Shown here: positions 1 through 10,500 of the stretch, in pieces
Layout: each line of letters starts with the position of its first letter
How positions within the stretch are numbered: the first letter of the stretch is position 1
Source of the DNA: Basidiobolus heterosporus B8920
Taxonomy: Eukaryota > Basidiobolomycota > Basidiobolomycetes > Basidiobolales > Basidiobolaceae
Reading direction: 5' to 3'
DNA: 31,078 nt
Assembly: GCA_000697455.1 (NCBI GenBank)
Contig: JNET01033090.1
Coordinates: forward strand, 1 to 31,078
The notes under the pieces: model-generated
What the model saw: only the letters and a program-made list of their open reading frames with translations
The model's database searches: none
Told to the model about the DNA's origin: nothing
Program-made: the position numbers and the translations under genes

Positions 1-1490
1 TCTATATTCCTGCTAAGTCTCAGGCAAATATAAGGCACTCAAATCAAGAATATGCCCAATTATGGCATAAAAGATTTGGACATATTGGATTTAATTATTT
101 GAAGAAAATGATCAAAATTGCCTAATTTCTGGGGTTAATTTTGATCCCCCATCCAATTTGGACCTCTGTGAAGGCTGTGTATATGGGAAACAAGCCAGAC
201 AACCGTTCAAGAGCTCTGGAATATTCAAATCTATGAAAAAATTGGATCTAATTCACTCAGATCTCTGTGGACCTATGCAAAATTTATCTTTAGGTGGAAA
301 GAGATTTTTAATCACCTTTATTGATGATTATACAAGATATACCTGGGTCTACTTTATGAAAAGAAAGGAAGAAACATTCTCTGTCTTTAGAGACTTCAAA
401 GCCCTTGTGGAAACAGAAACTGGAGCCAAAATCAAGAAAATATGTACAGATAATGGTGGAGAATATACCTCAGAACTCTTTAATTACTTCTGCAAAATCC
501 ATGGAATTAAGCAAGAAACTACTGCACCCTATTCTCCCCAACAAAATGGAGTTTCTGAGTGTGCAAACAGGACAAAAATTGAAATGGTGAGATCAATGAT
601 CAATGATGAAAAATTATCCTATGATTTTTGGGTGGAATCTGTTGCCACTGCTGTTTATCTTAAAAATAGAAGTTTTAACAGAATTCTGCAAGATTCTGCT
701 CCATTTGAGGCATGGTATGGATTTAAACCAAGTGTCAAACACTTAAGAGTCTTTGGTTGCATAGCTTATCTCATAAATATGACCAAAAATTGGTCAAAAT
801 TTGATCCAAAAAGCACAAAATGCTTATTTTTGGGCTATTGCAATGAAACAGAAGCCTGCAGAGTGTATAATACCAAAGTTAAGAAGCTGATCAAGTCCAG
901 GGATGTTTTGTTTGATGAAAATTCAAGATTTTCACCAAAATTTACATCAGATGATGACAAAAATCATTTTTGCCATCACCAATCATCAGTGCTGAACCAG
1001 AGCAAAACAATGAAGGAAAATGCACTCCTGTGAACCCTACAACTGTAGTAGAGGCCTCTGAAGTGCCCAATACAATGCCCGAAGTTGTGATCCCAGTTTA
1101 CCACAACAGAAGATCCAATTGGATCAGAAATAGCCCTGATTACTATATCAATGAAACTCAAAATTGGGCCTATGCCTGTGCTGCTCAAATCACGGAGTCA
1201 CAAGCCCTAAATTAGGCCCTGAGCTCTCAGACAGAGTTTTGGAGATCTGAAATGTCTGAGAAATATCAGGCACTTATGGAAAACCAAACTTGGATTTTAA
1301 TGAGGTTACCTGATGACCAAGAATCAATTGGATACGGATGGGTGTTTAAAATTAAATACAATCCAGATGGTACTGTTGAAAGATACAAAGCAAGACTTGT
1401 TGCCAAGGGATATTCTCAGACTGAAGGGATAGACTATACAGAAACATTTGCACTGGTAGATAAGTTGAATTCAATTAGATTGATTAAGCA
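1..1490 (+). pseudogene. Ty1/copia retrotransposon fragment: GAG-pre-integrase, integrase, start of reverse transcriptase
   Basis: Reads as the middle of a copia polyprotein in + orientation. A His-His half of the GAG-pre-integrase zinc motif (LWHKRFGH) lies near 65-90 and its Cys half (CEGC) near 162-175, separated by a one-base frameshift at about 114-117. The integrase core follows with D at 260, D at 449 and E at 557; the last two are 35 residues apart, the DD35E spacing of the family. The usual basic residue after the Glu is Cys here. A stop at 1213 interrupts the linker. RT homology (WVFKIK, KARLVAKGYSQTEG, DYTETFA) stops abruptly near 1490, before the catalytic YVDD box. With a frameshift, stops and a missing RT core it cannot encode a working element. 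The 5' part lies outside the window. Confidence 0.9.
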
Positions 1491-2340
1491 TATATAAAAG
1501 CAGTGAGATCTAGTATGAGTAACTAGGTTTAAATCATGTGAGTTTCAACAGTACCTATACTAATCTAGAGTACTCTAACAGAGAGATTGACTGTTAAATA
1601 AACTCTCACTGAGCATCATTGTGAATGGGTACCCCTAGGCTAGTGAGAAAACTCCAATTACAATCTAAATGTGAGCTTTGGATAAGGAAGTATTGTTTTT
1701 AAAATATAACATGAGTAAGAATTAGTGTGGGTACATAAGTGCACAACTAACAAACCCCAATATGCTCAGCTCCTTTAGCCCTAAGTAAAATACAAACATT
1801 GGTACCTAGCAAAGATCAAGATAATCTGCCAAGTGGAGAAAGGCTCCAATAGCTATTAGCTTTGTGGTGTGCTACAACCATTTTGGAAGAAAATGCAATA
1901 ATAACTGGCATTTGAGTAATCATTGCAACTTGTCTGCTGGTTATACAGTAAGAGAATAACATGCATACAAGTATTATATCACACATTTTGAAGAGCAGCA
2001 TATTTCCTAATTATTGACTAGCTACATTATGGCCAAATAAGACGCTTGCATATCTTCATTGCCAGGGAACATTAATGTGATTGATGATACTGGAATGAGC
2101 CTAGAAGCATAAACATTTCCTAACCCTAAGTATTTCCATGTCGATGTATTGACATTCTAATTCATAATAAATACGAATCAGTCACCACTATGAAATAAGT
2201 ATTTCTATGCTCAAGTTTTATTATCGGAAGGTAGGAGAGATTTACAAGCGCTATGAGATATTGAAGAGCAATTAGAATGTGGTTATTAGTGTACATTATT
2301 AAATACGTTTTGGTTACCTAAGAATCTCATTTGTCTAGTA
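1491..2340. other. Spacer with no recognised gene
   Basis: No convincing ORF. The copia homology ends at its left border. The first 111 bases (1501-1611) begin CAGTGAGA and end TCTCACTG, a short inverted repeat that recalls hAT ends, but the flanks show no 8-bp target duplication. A telomere-like CCTAACCCTAAG lies at 2119-2130. Nothing else was recognised. Confidence 0.5.
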
Positions 2341-2767
2341 TCAATCAAGTTCTTCAACAGTTGGCTCGCTGCTGTTAGAGCTTGGGAACCCTCCGGAAGC
2401 TGCTCCAGCACCGGAGAAGCCACTAGGGGCTCCACCAGCAGCCTGGTACATCTTAGTCATGATAGGATTGGCAACGCCTTCCAACTCCTTTTGTGTCTTC
2501 ATATTCTTCTTTAGAAGCTTTTTGACTATCCTCCAACCAGCTGATGGTATTATTGATAGCCTCCTCGAGCTTCTTCTTGTCATCTGCTTCCAATTGTCCA
2601 GCAACCTTCTCGTCGTGAATGGTGTTGCGGAGTGAGTAAGCGTACGACTCTAGCCCGTTCTTGGCTGAAATAGGGTTAGGGTTCGGCCCTATACTTCTCA
2701 GCTTCAGTAACCATGCGCTCAATATCTTCCTTGGACAAACGACCCTTGTCGTTGGTAATGGTGATCT
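2341..2767 (-). pseudogene. Hsp70 3' fragment (substrate-binding lid and C-terminal tail), broken
   Basis: On the minus strand, 2767 down to about 2690 reads [20 protein letters not shown] followed by TEAEKYRAE, the end of the Hsp70 substrate-binding domain. A telomere-like AACCCTAACCCTA then replaces the usual linker and changes frame. The lid resumes ([35 protein letters not shown]). A second frameshift, apparently a 2-base loss, lies near 2495. The last frame reads [20 protein letters not shown], a Gly/Ser-rich tail, and ends VEELD where cytosolic Hsp70s end EEVD. Upstream of 2767 the frame closes at once and no ATPase domain is present. I read it as a truncated cytosolic Hsp70 pseudogene. 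The preserved sequence suggests fairly recent origin. Confidence 0.88.
2671..2683 (+). repeat. Interstitial telomere-like repeat inside the hsp70 fragment
   Basis: TAGGGTTAGGGTT, just over two TTAGGG units, sits exactly where the Hsp70 linker should be and shifts the frame. The flanking sequence on both sides is still recognisably Hsp70. Confidence 0.75.
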
Positions 2768-3480
2768 TATATATATAACGGTTCATTTTAGCCTTGCCCT
2801 GATTAACTGCTGAGGAAGAAGAACTAAATCAAAAGTATTCTTGCTGTAAATGGCATTAACTACAGTCTCAGTAGACGAACCGTATGAACCCCCTGTTAAT
2901 ATCCACTAAAAAATGGGGACAAAGTAGAGTCTATGGATGATTGTGTCACCGGCTGTGGTCTGTGGTAATCAACACTAGCTATAATTATTCGAAATAGAAA
3001 TCAATGCATAGTAATATATATGTAGCATACCTCATTACATACTTATCGTTACTACACAAATCTAGTTAGCTCTTTGAAGTCACATGGGAACGCAATGTTT
3101 AATCAGACAGATCAATACATGTACAATAGCAGTTCCCAATGGTGAGGAACAAGTAAGGCTGAACAAAGTAACATTTACCAAATGCCCATATAAGATAGAT
3201 TTGGCTGCACATAGTACCAGTATTTGTTTCCGGTTGGCTTGTATCTTGTATGGTTTTCTAGAATTCTACACCAAGTAACAAAGCTGTTCGGTTTTGTATT
3301 TCATTATATACCGGTTAAATCATCACGATTTGGTAGGCCGTTCCCACAAACTAGTCGGAGATTAACTAATTTTTCTACCGTCCCTCCTCATGTGCATATC
3401 ATATATATCATATCAACGAAAGGTAGCCTCTGTTATTTAAGTAGCTTCACCCCTAATATAACTCCGTCAACCACTCTCTA
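2768..3480. other. Intergenic, no recognised gene
   Basis: The only open frames are short and AT-rich, with no domain I recognise. The last 150 bases before 3481 are T/A-rich and could be the promoter of the small downstream ORF. Confidence 0.4.
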
Positions 3481-3855
3481 ATGCGGTGCAGTTGCGGGAA
3501 AGCTATTACTGAAGGGGCTATAGATGGTACAGCCAACGGGATCCAAAATGCCAACGATGCCGAACAAAAGAGACTTCGAGAGGTACAGGAGAGAGCAGAT
3601 AGGAACGAAGCAATAAGACAACAAAAAATCTATGAAGAGCAAAAAAGAAAGCAGAAGGAAGCAGATGCTAAAGGATGCGCCACAACCATCCATAACGTGG
3701 TTAACGGTTGCCCGATTGGGAAAGAAGCGGTTATTCTAAAAAGATCAATCGAATCAAACAGTGCAGCAGCTCATATAAGCCTAACTTCCCTTCTATTCAC
3801 TAACATTCTGTTGATGGTATTTCTGATAATTTCTTATAAGTTATATAGGTTCTAG
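3481..3855 (+). CDS. Hypothetical small protein, helical/charged with C-terminal membrane anchor (124 aa)
   Basis: I do not recognise the family. The ATG-started, intronless frame begins MRCSCGKAITEG. Residues about 25-65 are strongly charged and rich in Gln, Glu, Lys and Arg (EQKRLREVQERADRNEAIRQ), which would form a long helix or coiled coil. Residues about 101-121 are hydrophobic (SLLFTNILLMVFLIISYKLY) and only three residues follow, so the layout is that of a tail-anchored protein. The two Cys near the N-terminus could be lipid-modified, but that is speculation. It lies alone between the hsp70 relic and RPL19. Its shape is coherent and the codons are not repeat-like, so a real gene is more likely than not. 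Confidence 0.5.
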   Translation: MRCSCGKAITEGAIDGTANGIQNANDAEQKRLREVQERADRNEAIRQQKIYEEQKRKQKEADAKGCATTIHNVVNGCPIGKEAVILKRSIESNSAAAHISLTSLLFTNILLMVFLIISYKLYRF

Positions 3856-4706
3856 GTAATACATATAAACGGGTATTCCAGCAAACAACCTTAAACAAAG
3901 AGTAGCGATTATTAGTAAGTCTAAGCCGAGCACCTGATGGATTTCTAAGCTAGTTACTAAACAGAGATAAGCTTGTATAGTTATAATTCAGGGTTACAAT
4001 ACGCACAACACAATTACCGAGGTGTACTGTGTTATACCAGAATATACGACTTCAATACAACTTTACAAAAACCACTAAGCTTAGTGTTGTACTGGGTTTC
4101 TCTTGTAAGTAATCTGAAGGCGTGAAGCCCCGAAAAGTTCCTCTTTTTATATTACTATAGATATTCAGGAACCTGTTCGTTGGTTTACTTACCGATACAG
4201 TAACTTACCCTGCCCTAACCCTCTCTTCTCTGCACTTTTGCGCACTAGCCATTGTTTTATACTAGAGTGGAAGATTCATGATAAAATCTTGAGCGCTCAA
4301 TTTCTTTCCAACTGTAAAGGCTGAATCAATGTCAATTATCAGTCCTTGTAAACAATCAGGTCACGCTCTGAGATGTCTTACTAAGTACAGACGGTGAGAG
4401 TCCCTAACTAAATCTGTCACACCTGATATAGATAGCTAGGGTTAGGGTTAGGGTTCTCGTTTGAGTAGCCCACTTAAACGTATAGTTAGCGGTGATATTC
4501 AACAACTCAATTAATTAAACCAAGTTTGACTTTTTGTCTAAAGATTGTGACCAAGTAGATCAATGTACTGAAACACCGAAACACCGAAACACTAAAAACT
4601 GGAATCAGGTCAAGAGAATTTTTACAAGATCTGAGGCACCCGTTAAATGGTATTTTCTACCGGGTAATTGAGGTTTCTTTCTCTTTTTCCCCTCTACTAC
4701 CGGAAA
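3856..4706. promoter_or_regulatory. RPL19 upstream region
   Basis: No gene seen. It contains a three-unit telomere-like motif at 4437-4455 and three tandem GAAACACC-like units at 4570-4593. A pyrimidine-rich stretch (TTTCTTTCTCTTTTTCCCCTC, within 4673-4694) lies just before the RPL19 start, where 5' terminal oligopyrimidine-like tracts occur in ribosomal protein genes. Confidence 0.45.
4437..4455 (+). promoter_or_regulatory. Telomere-like box upstream of RPL19
   Basis: TAGGGTTAGGGTTAGGGTT, about 250 bases before the first coding base of RPL19. TTAGGG-type boxes are known binding sites for Tbf1/Teb1-class Myb factors at fungal ribosomal protein promoters and resemble plant telo-boxes. A regulatory role here is inferred from motif and position only. 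Confidence 0.5.
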
Positions 4707-5431
4707 ATGTAAGTTTAGATTGTTTAATTAGTTAGCCGATGTAGATTTGTATCCATTCGATGCATTATAGCCATCCATTCCCGGTACTAATTATCTGTGT
4801 TGAACCAGGGTTTCTTTGAGCAGTCAGAAGCGTTTGGCCGCTAGTGTTCTCAAGTGCGGCAAGAGAAAGGTTTGGATCGATCCCAACGAAATCACCGAGA
4901 TCGCCAACGCCAACTCCCGTAAGTACCTTTGACCATGTTGAACATATCGGCATTCAAATTAACCGGGACCATGTCTCTACAGGCCAAAACATTCGTAAGC
5001 TTATCAAGGATGGTCTTATCATCAAGAAGCCCAATGTCGTTCACTCTCGTTTCAGAGTTCGTGAAAAGCTTGCTGCTAAGCGTAAGGGACGTCATACTGG
5101 TACCGGTAAACGTAGAGGTACTGCCGAAGCTCGTATGCCCACTCAAGTCCTCTGGATGCGTCGTCAACGTGTCTTGAGACGTATGTTGAGAAAGTACCGT
5201 GAAGCTGGCAAGATCGACAAGCATTTGTACCACTCCCTTTACATGAAATCCAAGGGTAATGTCTTCAAGAACAAGCGTGTTCTTATGGAGTTCATTCACA
5301 AGGCCAAGGCCGAGAAACTCAGAGCTAAGCTTATTGCTGACCAAGCCGAAGCTCACCGCCTCAAGGCCAAGGCAGCCCGTGAACGTCGTGCCGAGCGTGT
5401 CCAAGCCAAGAAGGAAGCCCTTCTTGCTTAA
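4707..5431 (+). CDS. RPL19: 60S ribosomal protein L19 (eL19)
   Basis: Encodes the large-subunit protein eL19, whose long C-terminal helix forms an intersubunit bridge. Exons: 4707-4708, 4809-4918, 4983-5431, giving 186 aa. The first intron (4709-4808) starts GTAAGT, has a TACTAAT branch site and splits the initiator codon as AT|G. The second (4919-4982) splits an Arg codon. The protein starts [20 protein letters not shown] and carries the family signatures [46 protein letters not shown] and a Lys/Ala/Arg-rich tail. The length fits the family (about 185-195 aa). Without the first intron the only available frame lacks the conserved N-terminus, so this start is well supported. Confidence 0.97.
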
Positions 5432-5687
5432 ATCGAGGCAGCTTTTCTTGCACACTTCTCCCCTTACTCTCATTGTACCTCAAATAATCAGAACGACGAA
5501 AATCAATAAATTTATTATTCATGTTTTGAGCGTAGCTGATGTCCAGTTGTCTCTTGTTGTTTTGAGTAGCTACAGTAGATTGGTAATACAAAGTATACGA
5601 TGTGTAGTGCTATATATGTAGTGGTTGGATGAAATGTAAAGGCAACACTACTACATCCATCCAAAATCCACTGCGGGAAATACACAT

Positions 5688-7067
5688 TTATCTGGGCGCA
5701 ACATAATCTTGAGTAAGATCGATTCCCTCCAAATGTGTATTTGTGATTTTAACCTTCCGATTTCTGGCCTTGGATTTCTTGTGTTTTGGTTCGTCTGATT
5801 TGCTTTTCTTTTCGAACACTTCCATCGTTTTGAGGCCAGCTGAACAAATAAAATACGCAGAGGTGAACATACTGATACAGCTACTACATGCAGCTGTGAT
5901 AAACATACCTTTGTCAAGCTCAGCCGGTAAATCTGTCTCGTCGGGTGCACGTAAATCGTGCCACATCTGCTTGAAGTCTATGAACGAAGAAGCGGCATTA
6001 CTACAGGATGTATTAGGGATTCGCAGTCATAAGATCCCGAAACGTTACCTGAATCAAATTCGCAATTCAGCCTAGGATCGTTGTAAAATAAAATTCGTGG
6101 TGTGTCGTCCTTATTCCGAATTATGTAAATCAATCCAGTTTCCGCCAGTTCCTAATTCAAACCGCAATTAGTAGACTAAAAACAGTTGCACAAACGTAGT
6201 TACACATACCTCAACAACACCTTTCACATCGATGTAGGAATCTTTGAGTTCTCTAACTTCCATGCCTCCTTCATCTTGTTTCTCTTGTAAAAGTGCCAGT
6301 AAATCTTCCTTTGTCTTAATATTGTAGGCTGGCTAGAAAATATTTTCGACAATAAGGCCCAAACAAACTTTAGATACTCAAACTGGTGACTATCTTTCTA
6401 CAATTGGACTATACCCTGTATGAGAATGTATGATTTTTGGTGTCATAATCGATCTTATTGTTTTGTGTCAACGTCCGGTATAGCTCAGGATTAACGTCAA
6501 GATCAGCACCCACATGCCGTTTCAAATCTTCGGCAGTTTGTGGCTCTTCAACAGACTACGTGTATGGATAAGTTCAACCGTCAATGTTGCAAATATTCGT
6601 TATAAGCTTTAAATGCTTACTTTAAGGAAGTTAATCACTGTATACACCATGCTAAGCGTATGGCGTCCGCCCACGGCTGGACTAGCCTCTGGAAGGACTG
6701 TTGAATTGAACTTCATCAGTAAGTGAAGGCCAAAATATCTGAAGAGTGCGCGTCATCAACGCGTTCATTATGTACAGCATTATGATACACCTTCTATTAT
6801 AATTAGAAAGGTATATATTGATTGCAGAACAGCCATGCACTCAATTACTCACAAAACTCTCGAGTAACACTCGCCTACACTTAATGTCTACTTGCCTTTT
6901 TTTATCTTTTGCTTTTTCTTTGCAGGTTCCAAAATATCTTGAAGTTGACTTGGTATCGGGGTGTATCGATTGGGTGGAGGTGGATCTGTTACTTGCGCTC
7001 TTTGAATGACCGGTTGAGCTGCCAACCTTTTTTTGAAAGCTTTTTGTTGTTCTAGTAAAGAGCCCAT
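5688..7067 (-). CDS. TFA2: Transcription initiation factor IIE subunit beta
   Basis: TFIIE-beta pairs with TFIIE-alpha in the Pol II pre-initiation complex and helps recruit TFIIH. Exons, 5' to 3' on the minus strand: 7067-6896, 6697-6621, 6555-6415, 6332-6210, 6151-6049, 5977-5909, 5839-5688; 278 aa. The start (MGSLLEQQKAFKKRL then PVI) matches the family N-terminus, and a Lys-rich patch follows. Two winged-helix segments follow: SMVYTVINFLK with LTQNNKIDYD, then YNIKTKEDLLALL with ILFYND. The C-terminus has the basic KITNTHLEG motif seen in yeast Tfa2. All exon phases agree. The first intron is best read as GC-AG (AG|GCAAGT, 6895-6698); an alternative GTAGAC donor with a CTTCAG acceptor is also in frame and would change a few residues. 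Confidence 0.93.
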
Positions 7068-7569
7068 AATGTCAACTTTCAGTGGGTACTGTAACAAGAC
7101 GACCAAGTAAAATCAAAATTGACCAAGGTAAAAATAACCTGTATTTAAAGACTTTCGATCAAATTCATTTTGAGACGATATTTTCTATCCATTGGTGACA
7201 GCGAGTGAAATTAATATTCCAACAATGACCCTGAATCTGTTCAAATTCTGTACCCTATTTTGTACCTTGTTCCAGAAGACATTTCTCGACCATAATTGTG
7301 TAAATATCCCAGTATTTCATCACGTGACTCAAATTGATGTGTAATTTAGGTGCCTTGGTTTATTGTTGGCATTTCCTATGATGCTGGATGTTAGTATTCA
7401 TTTGTGATTGGTCAAAAGAATTTAGTCGTCAGCCACTGCTTATACTTGGAGATCAATTTTCATACATTATATGGAAATAGTGCCTCAGGGCGTCAAATCC
7501 AAAGCGTTCTTTGTTGCCGTCTTCGTAACAAGCTGCAATAGATAATTTTATTTGAAGGACACATTGGAG
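7068..7569. promoter_or_regulatory. Divergent promoter region between TFA2 and SEC27
   Basis: A 502-bp spacer between two genes read outward. The palindrome TCACGTGA at 7320-7327 lies near the middle. It is a perfect E-box core of the kind bound by Cbf1/MiT-type bHLH factors. No ORF of interest was seen. Confidence 0.45.
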
Positions 7570-10500
7570 ATGAAAATCGACATCAAAGTATGCCAGTTTC
7601 TACTTTCCAGCCATCAGTTGGTTGCCCATCGCTTTTCCTACCCAAACACATCTTCTGATTCATCTTGGCCTTTTTAGAGAAAACTTTTGTCCAGGTCCGA
7701 CAGAGTCAAATGTGTTGACCTTCATCCTACTGAACCATGGGTTATGGCCAGTTTATATAACGGCAATGTTTATGTATGGAACTATGAAACACAGGTATAG
7801 TATCTTTCCTTCCAGTACGACACTATGCTCCTCAGTTATTCGAAAGATTTCCCCTCGAAACACGCCATTTTCGGTAAACAGCGAATAATTGTTTCCTTTT
7901 TTTGTTTATAGAGCTTAGTAAAAACATTCGAAGTAACTGATTTACCAGGTTAGTTTTCTGTGAACATTCTTTTCTACACAAAGCTCTTGCGGTTGATGAG
8001 CGCACATTGCGACAGAACCATGAATGGTTATATGTATAAATTATTGATATTTATTCCACGTTACAGTTCGTGCTGCCAAGTTTATTGCTCGGAAGAATTG
8101 GCTTATCGCTGGCTCAGATGATATGCAGCTTCGTGTCTTTAATTACAACACACACGAGAAAGTGACCAGTTTTGATGCTCATGTGGATTACATCCGTAGT
8201 ATTGCTGTTCACCCTACACAGCCCTATGTCCTCAGTAGTAGTGATGATATGACGATTAAACTATGGAATTGGGAGAAAGGATGGAAATGTATGCAGGTAA
8301 GCGCACAAAGCCTATCGTAGTTACTGCAAGTCATCCCGGCTAAACGTTACTCAATTCTCCAGGTCTTCGAAGGGCATTCCCATTATGTTATGATGGTTAA
8401 TTTCAACCCTAAGGATACCAACACTTTTGCCAGTGCTTCCCTTGATAAAACCATTAAGGTACTTTCAAGCCCCCGTTGAGCATCGAGCACGTATTAAAAC
8501 CCATTGCTATTCAAGGTTTGGAATGTCGGATCCCCAGTTGCCAATTTCACTCTCGAGGGTCACGAGAAGGGAGTCAATACTGTAGATTATTACAGTGGAG
8601 GTGACAAGCCTTATCTTGTATCTGGAGCCGATGACAAGTCAGTTGATTAATTTTGGTTATTTCCAACAAATGTTACTCATCTCCCTATTCAAATATTAGA
8701 TTGGTCAAGATTTGGGATTATCAAAACAAGAGCTGTGTTCAAACATTGGAAGGCCACACTCAAAATGTCTCTGCTGCTTGTTTCCATCCGGAATTACCCG
8801 TCATCATAACTGCTAGTGAAGATGGTCATTGAAGCCTACTTTCGTAACACCCACCTACTCTGATACTAACCGTATTTCTTCGACAATAGGCTCGGTCAAA
8901 ATCTGGCATGCCAATACCTACCGCATTGAGAACACTCTCAACTACGGCTTAGATCGTGGATGGGTACTAGCTTATCAGAGGGGTTCTAATGACATTGGTA
9001 TTGGTTATGATGAGGGTGCCGTAGTTATTAAGGTAGCTATTGAGTTTTCCGGAAGGTTTTTGATGAGCAAAACAATCTGACCGCGCTTTGTACTTTAGCT
9101 TGGTCGTGAAGAGCCTGCTGTTAGTATGGATAACAGTGGAAAGATTATTTGGGCAAGACATAATGAGATTCTAACCACGAATGTTAAGAGCGGAATCGGT
9201 AAAATTCCTGGCTTTAAGCTAGCGTCTTTTGGCATATTCATTAATTCAAACATCTCCGATTTCTCTAGAGGACTCTGTCAAGGAAGGCGAGCGTATGACT
9301 CTCCCCGTTAAAGACCTGGGTAGTTGCGAAGTATACCCTCAGACGCTGCAGCACAGCCCCAACGGAAGGTATCGCAATCACATTTTATGAGAAATCAGCG
9401 ATAATCCCTTTGCTAAAGCATACATTTTGTCATTACTAGATTTGTGGTTGTTTGTGGTGATGGTGAATACATCATCTACACCGCTCTTGCCTGGAGAAAT
9501 AAAAGTTTCGGACGTGCTTTAGAATTCGTTTGGGCCACTGATTCTAATGAGTAAGTAGTATTCGCTCTTGACTCTATCCATGCTAAAAGCCTAACTAACC
9601 CTGTCTGTTCCGATAGGTACGCTATCCGCGAGTCCTCTACTACTGTGAAAGTCTTCAACAAAAATTTCAAAGAGAAGTCCGGCTTATTATCCCACGTCAA
9701 GTTCTCTATCGAAGGGATTTTTGGTGGCCATCTTGTTGGAGTTCGGGGCTCTTCCTTCCTCAACTTCTATGACTGGGAAACTGGAGGCTTGATCAGACGT
9801 ATTGATGTTGTTGCCAAAAATGTTTACTGGTCCGAAGCCGGAGATCTTATGACAATCGCCACTGATGATTCTTTCTTTGTGTTGAGATTCAACCGTGCCG
9901 CCTATAACGAGTTTATTGAGAGCGGTGGAAACCCAGGGGACGAAGGTGTGGAGGATGCGTTGGAGTTTGTTACTGAAGTTCCAGAGAGTATCAGGACCGG
10001 ATACTGGGTTGGCGATTGCTTTGTGTACACCAACTCGTTGAATCGTTTGAATTATTTGGTTGGTGGACAAGTCAACACCATTGCCCACTTCGATACCAAC
10101 ATGTATCTTCTTGGCTATATTCCCCGCGATAACCGTATCTACCTTGCAGATAAGGATGCCAACGTCTATAGCTACATCCTTTCGTTAACCGTTGTCGAGT
10201 ATCAGACAGCCATCCTTCGTGGCGATACGGAAACTGCGGAGAGCCTGTTACCAGAGATCACCCAAGATCAAAGAAACCGAGTTGCTAGATTTTTGGAAAG
10301 CCAGAACCTCAAAGAATTAGCACTTGAAGTCACTACTGATAATGAGCATAAGTTTGATCTTGCCTTACAGCTAAATCGACTGGATTTTGCCCACGAGATC
10401 GCCAAGAAAGCTGAGTCAGAAAGTAGATGGAGACTTCTCGGCGATGTTGCCCTCAACAATTGGAAGTTTAATTTAGCTGAAGAATGTCTTAAGAAGGCAA

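Noticed and set aside
1501..1611. hAT-like mini-element bounded by CAGTGAGA/TCTCACTG
   Set aside because: Only an 8-base inverted match and no matching target duplication in the flanks; too weak to call.
3084..3278. 64-residue plus-strand ORF
   Set aside because: No domain, no splice partners and unconvincing composition in an AT-rich spacer.
4892..5473. Long minus-strand ORF opposite RPL19
   Set aside because: Shadow of the codon-biased RPL19 exon on the other strand; no domain and no splice logic.
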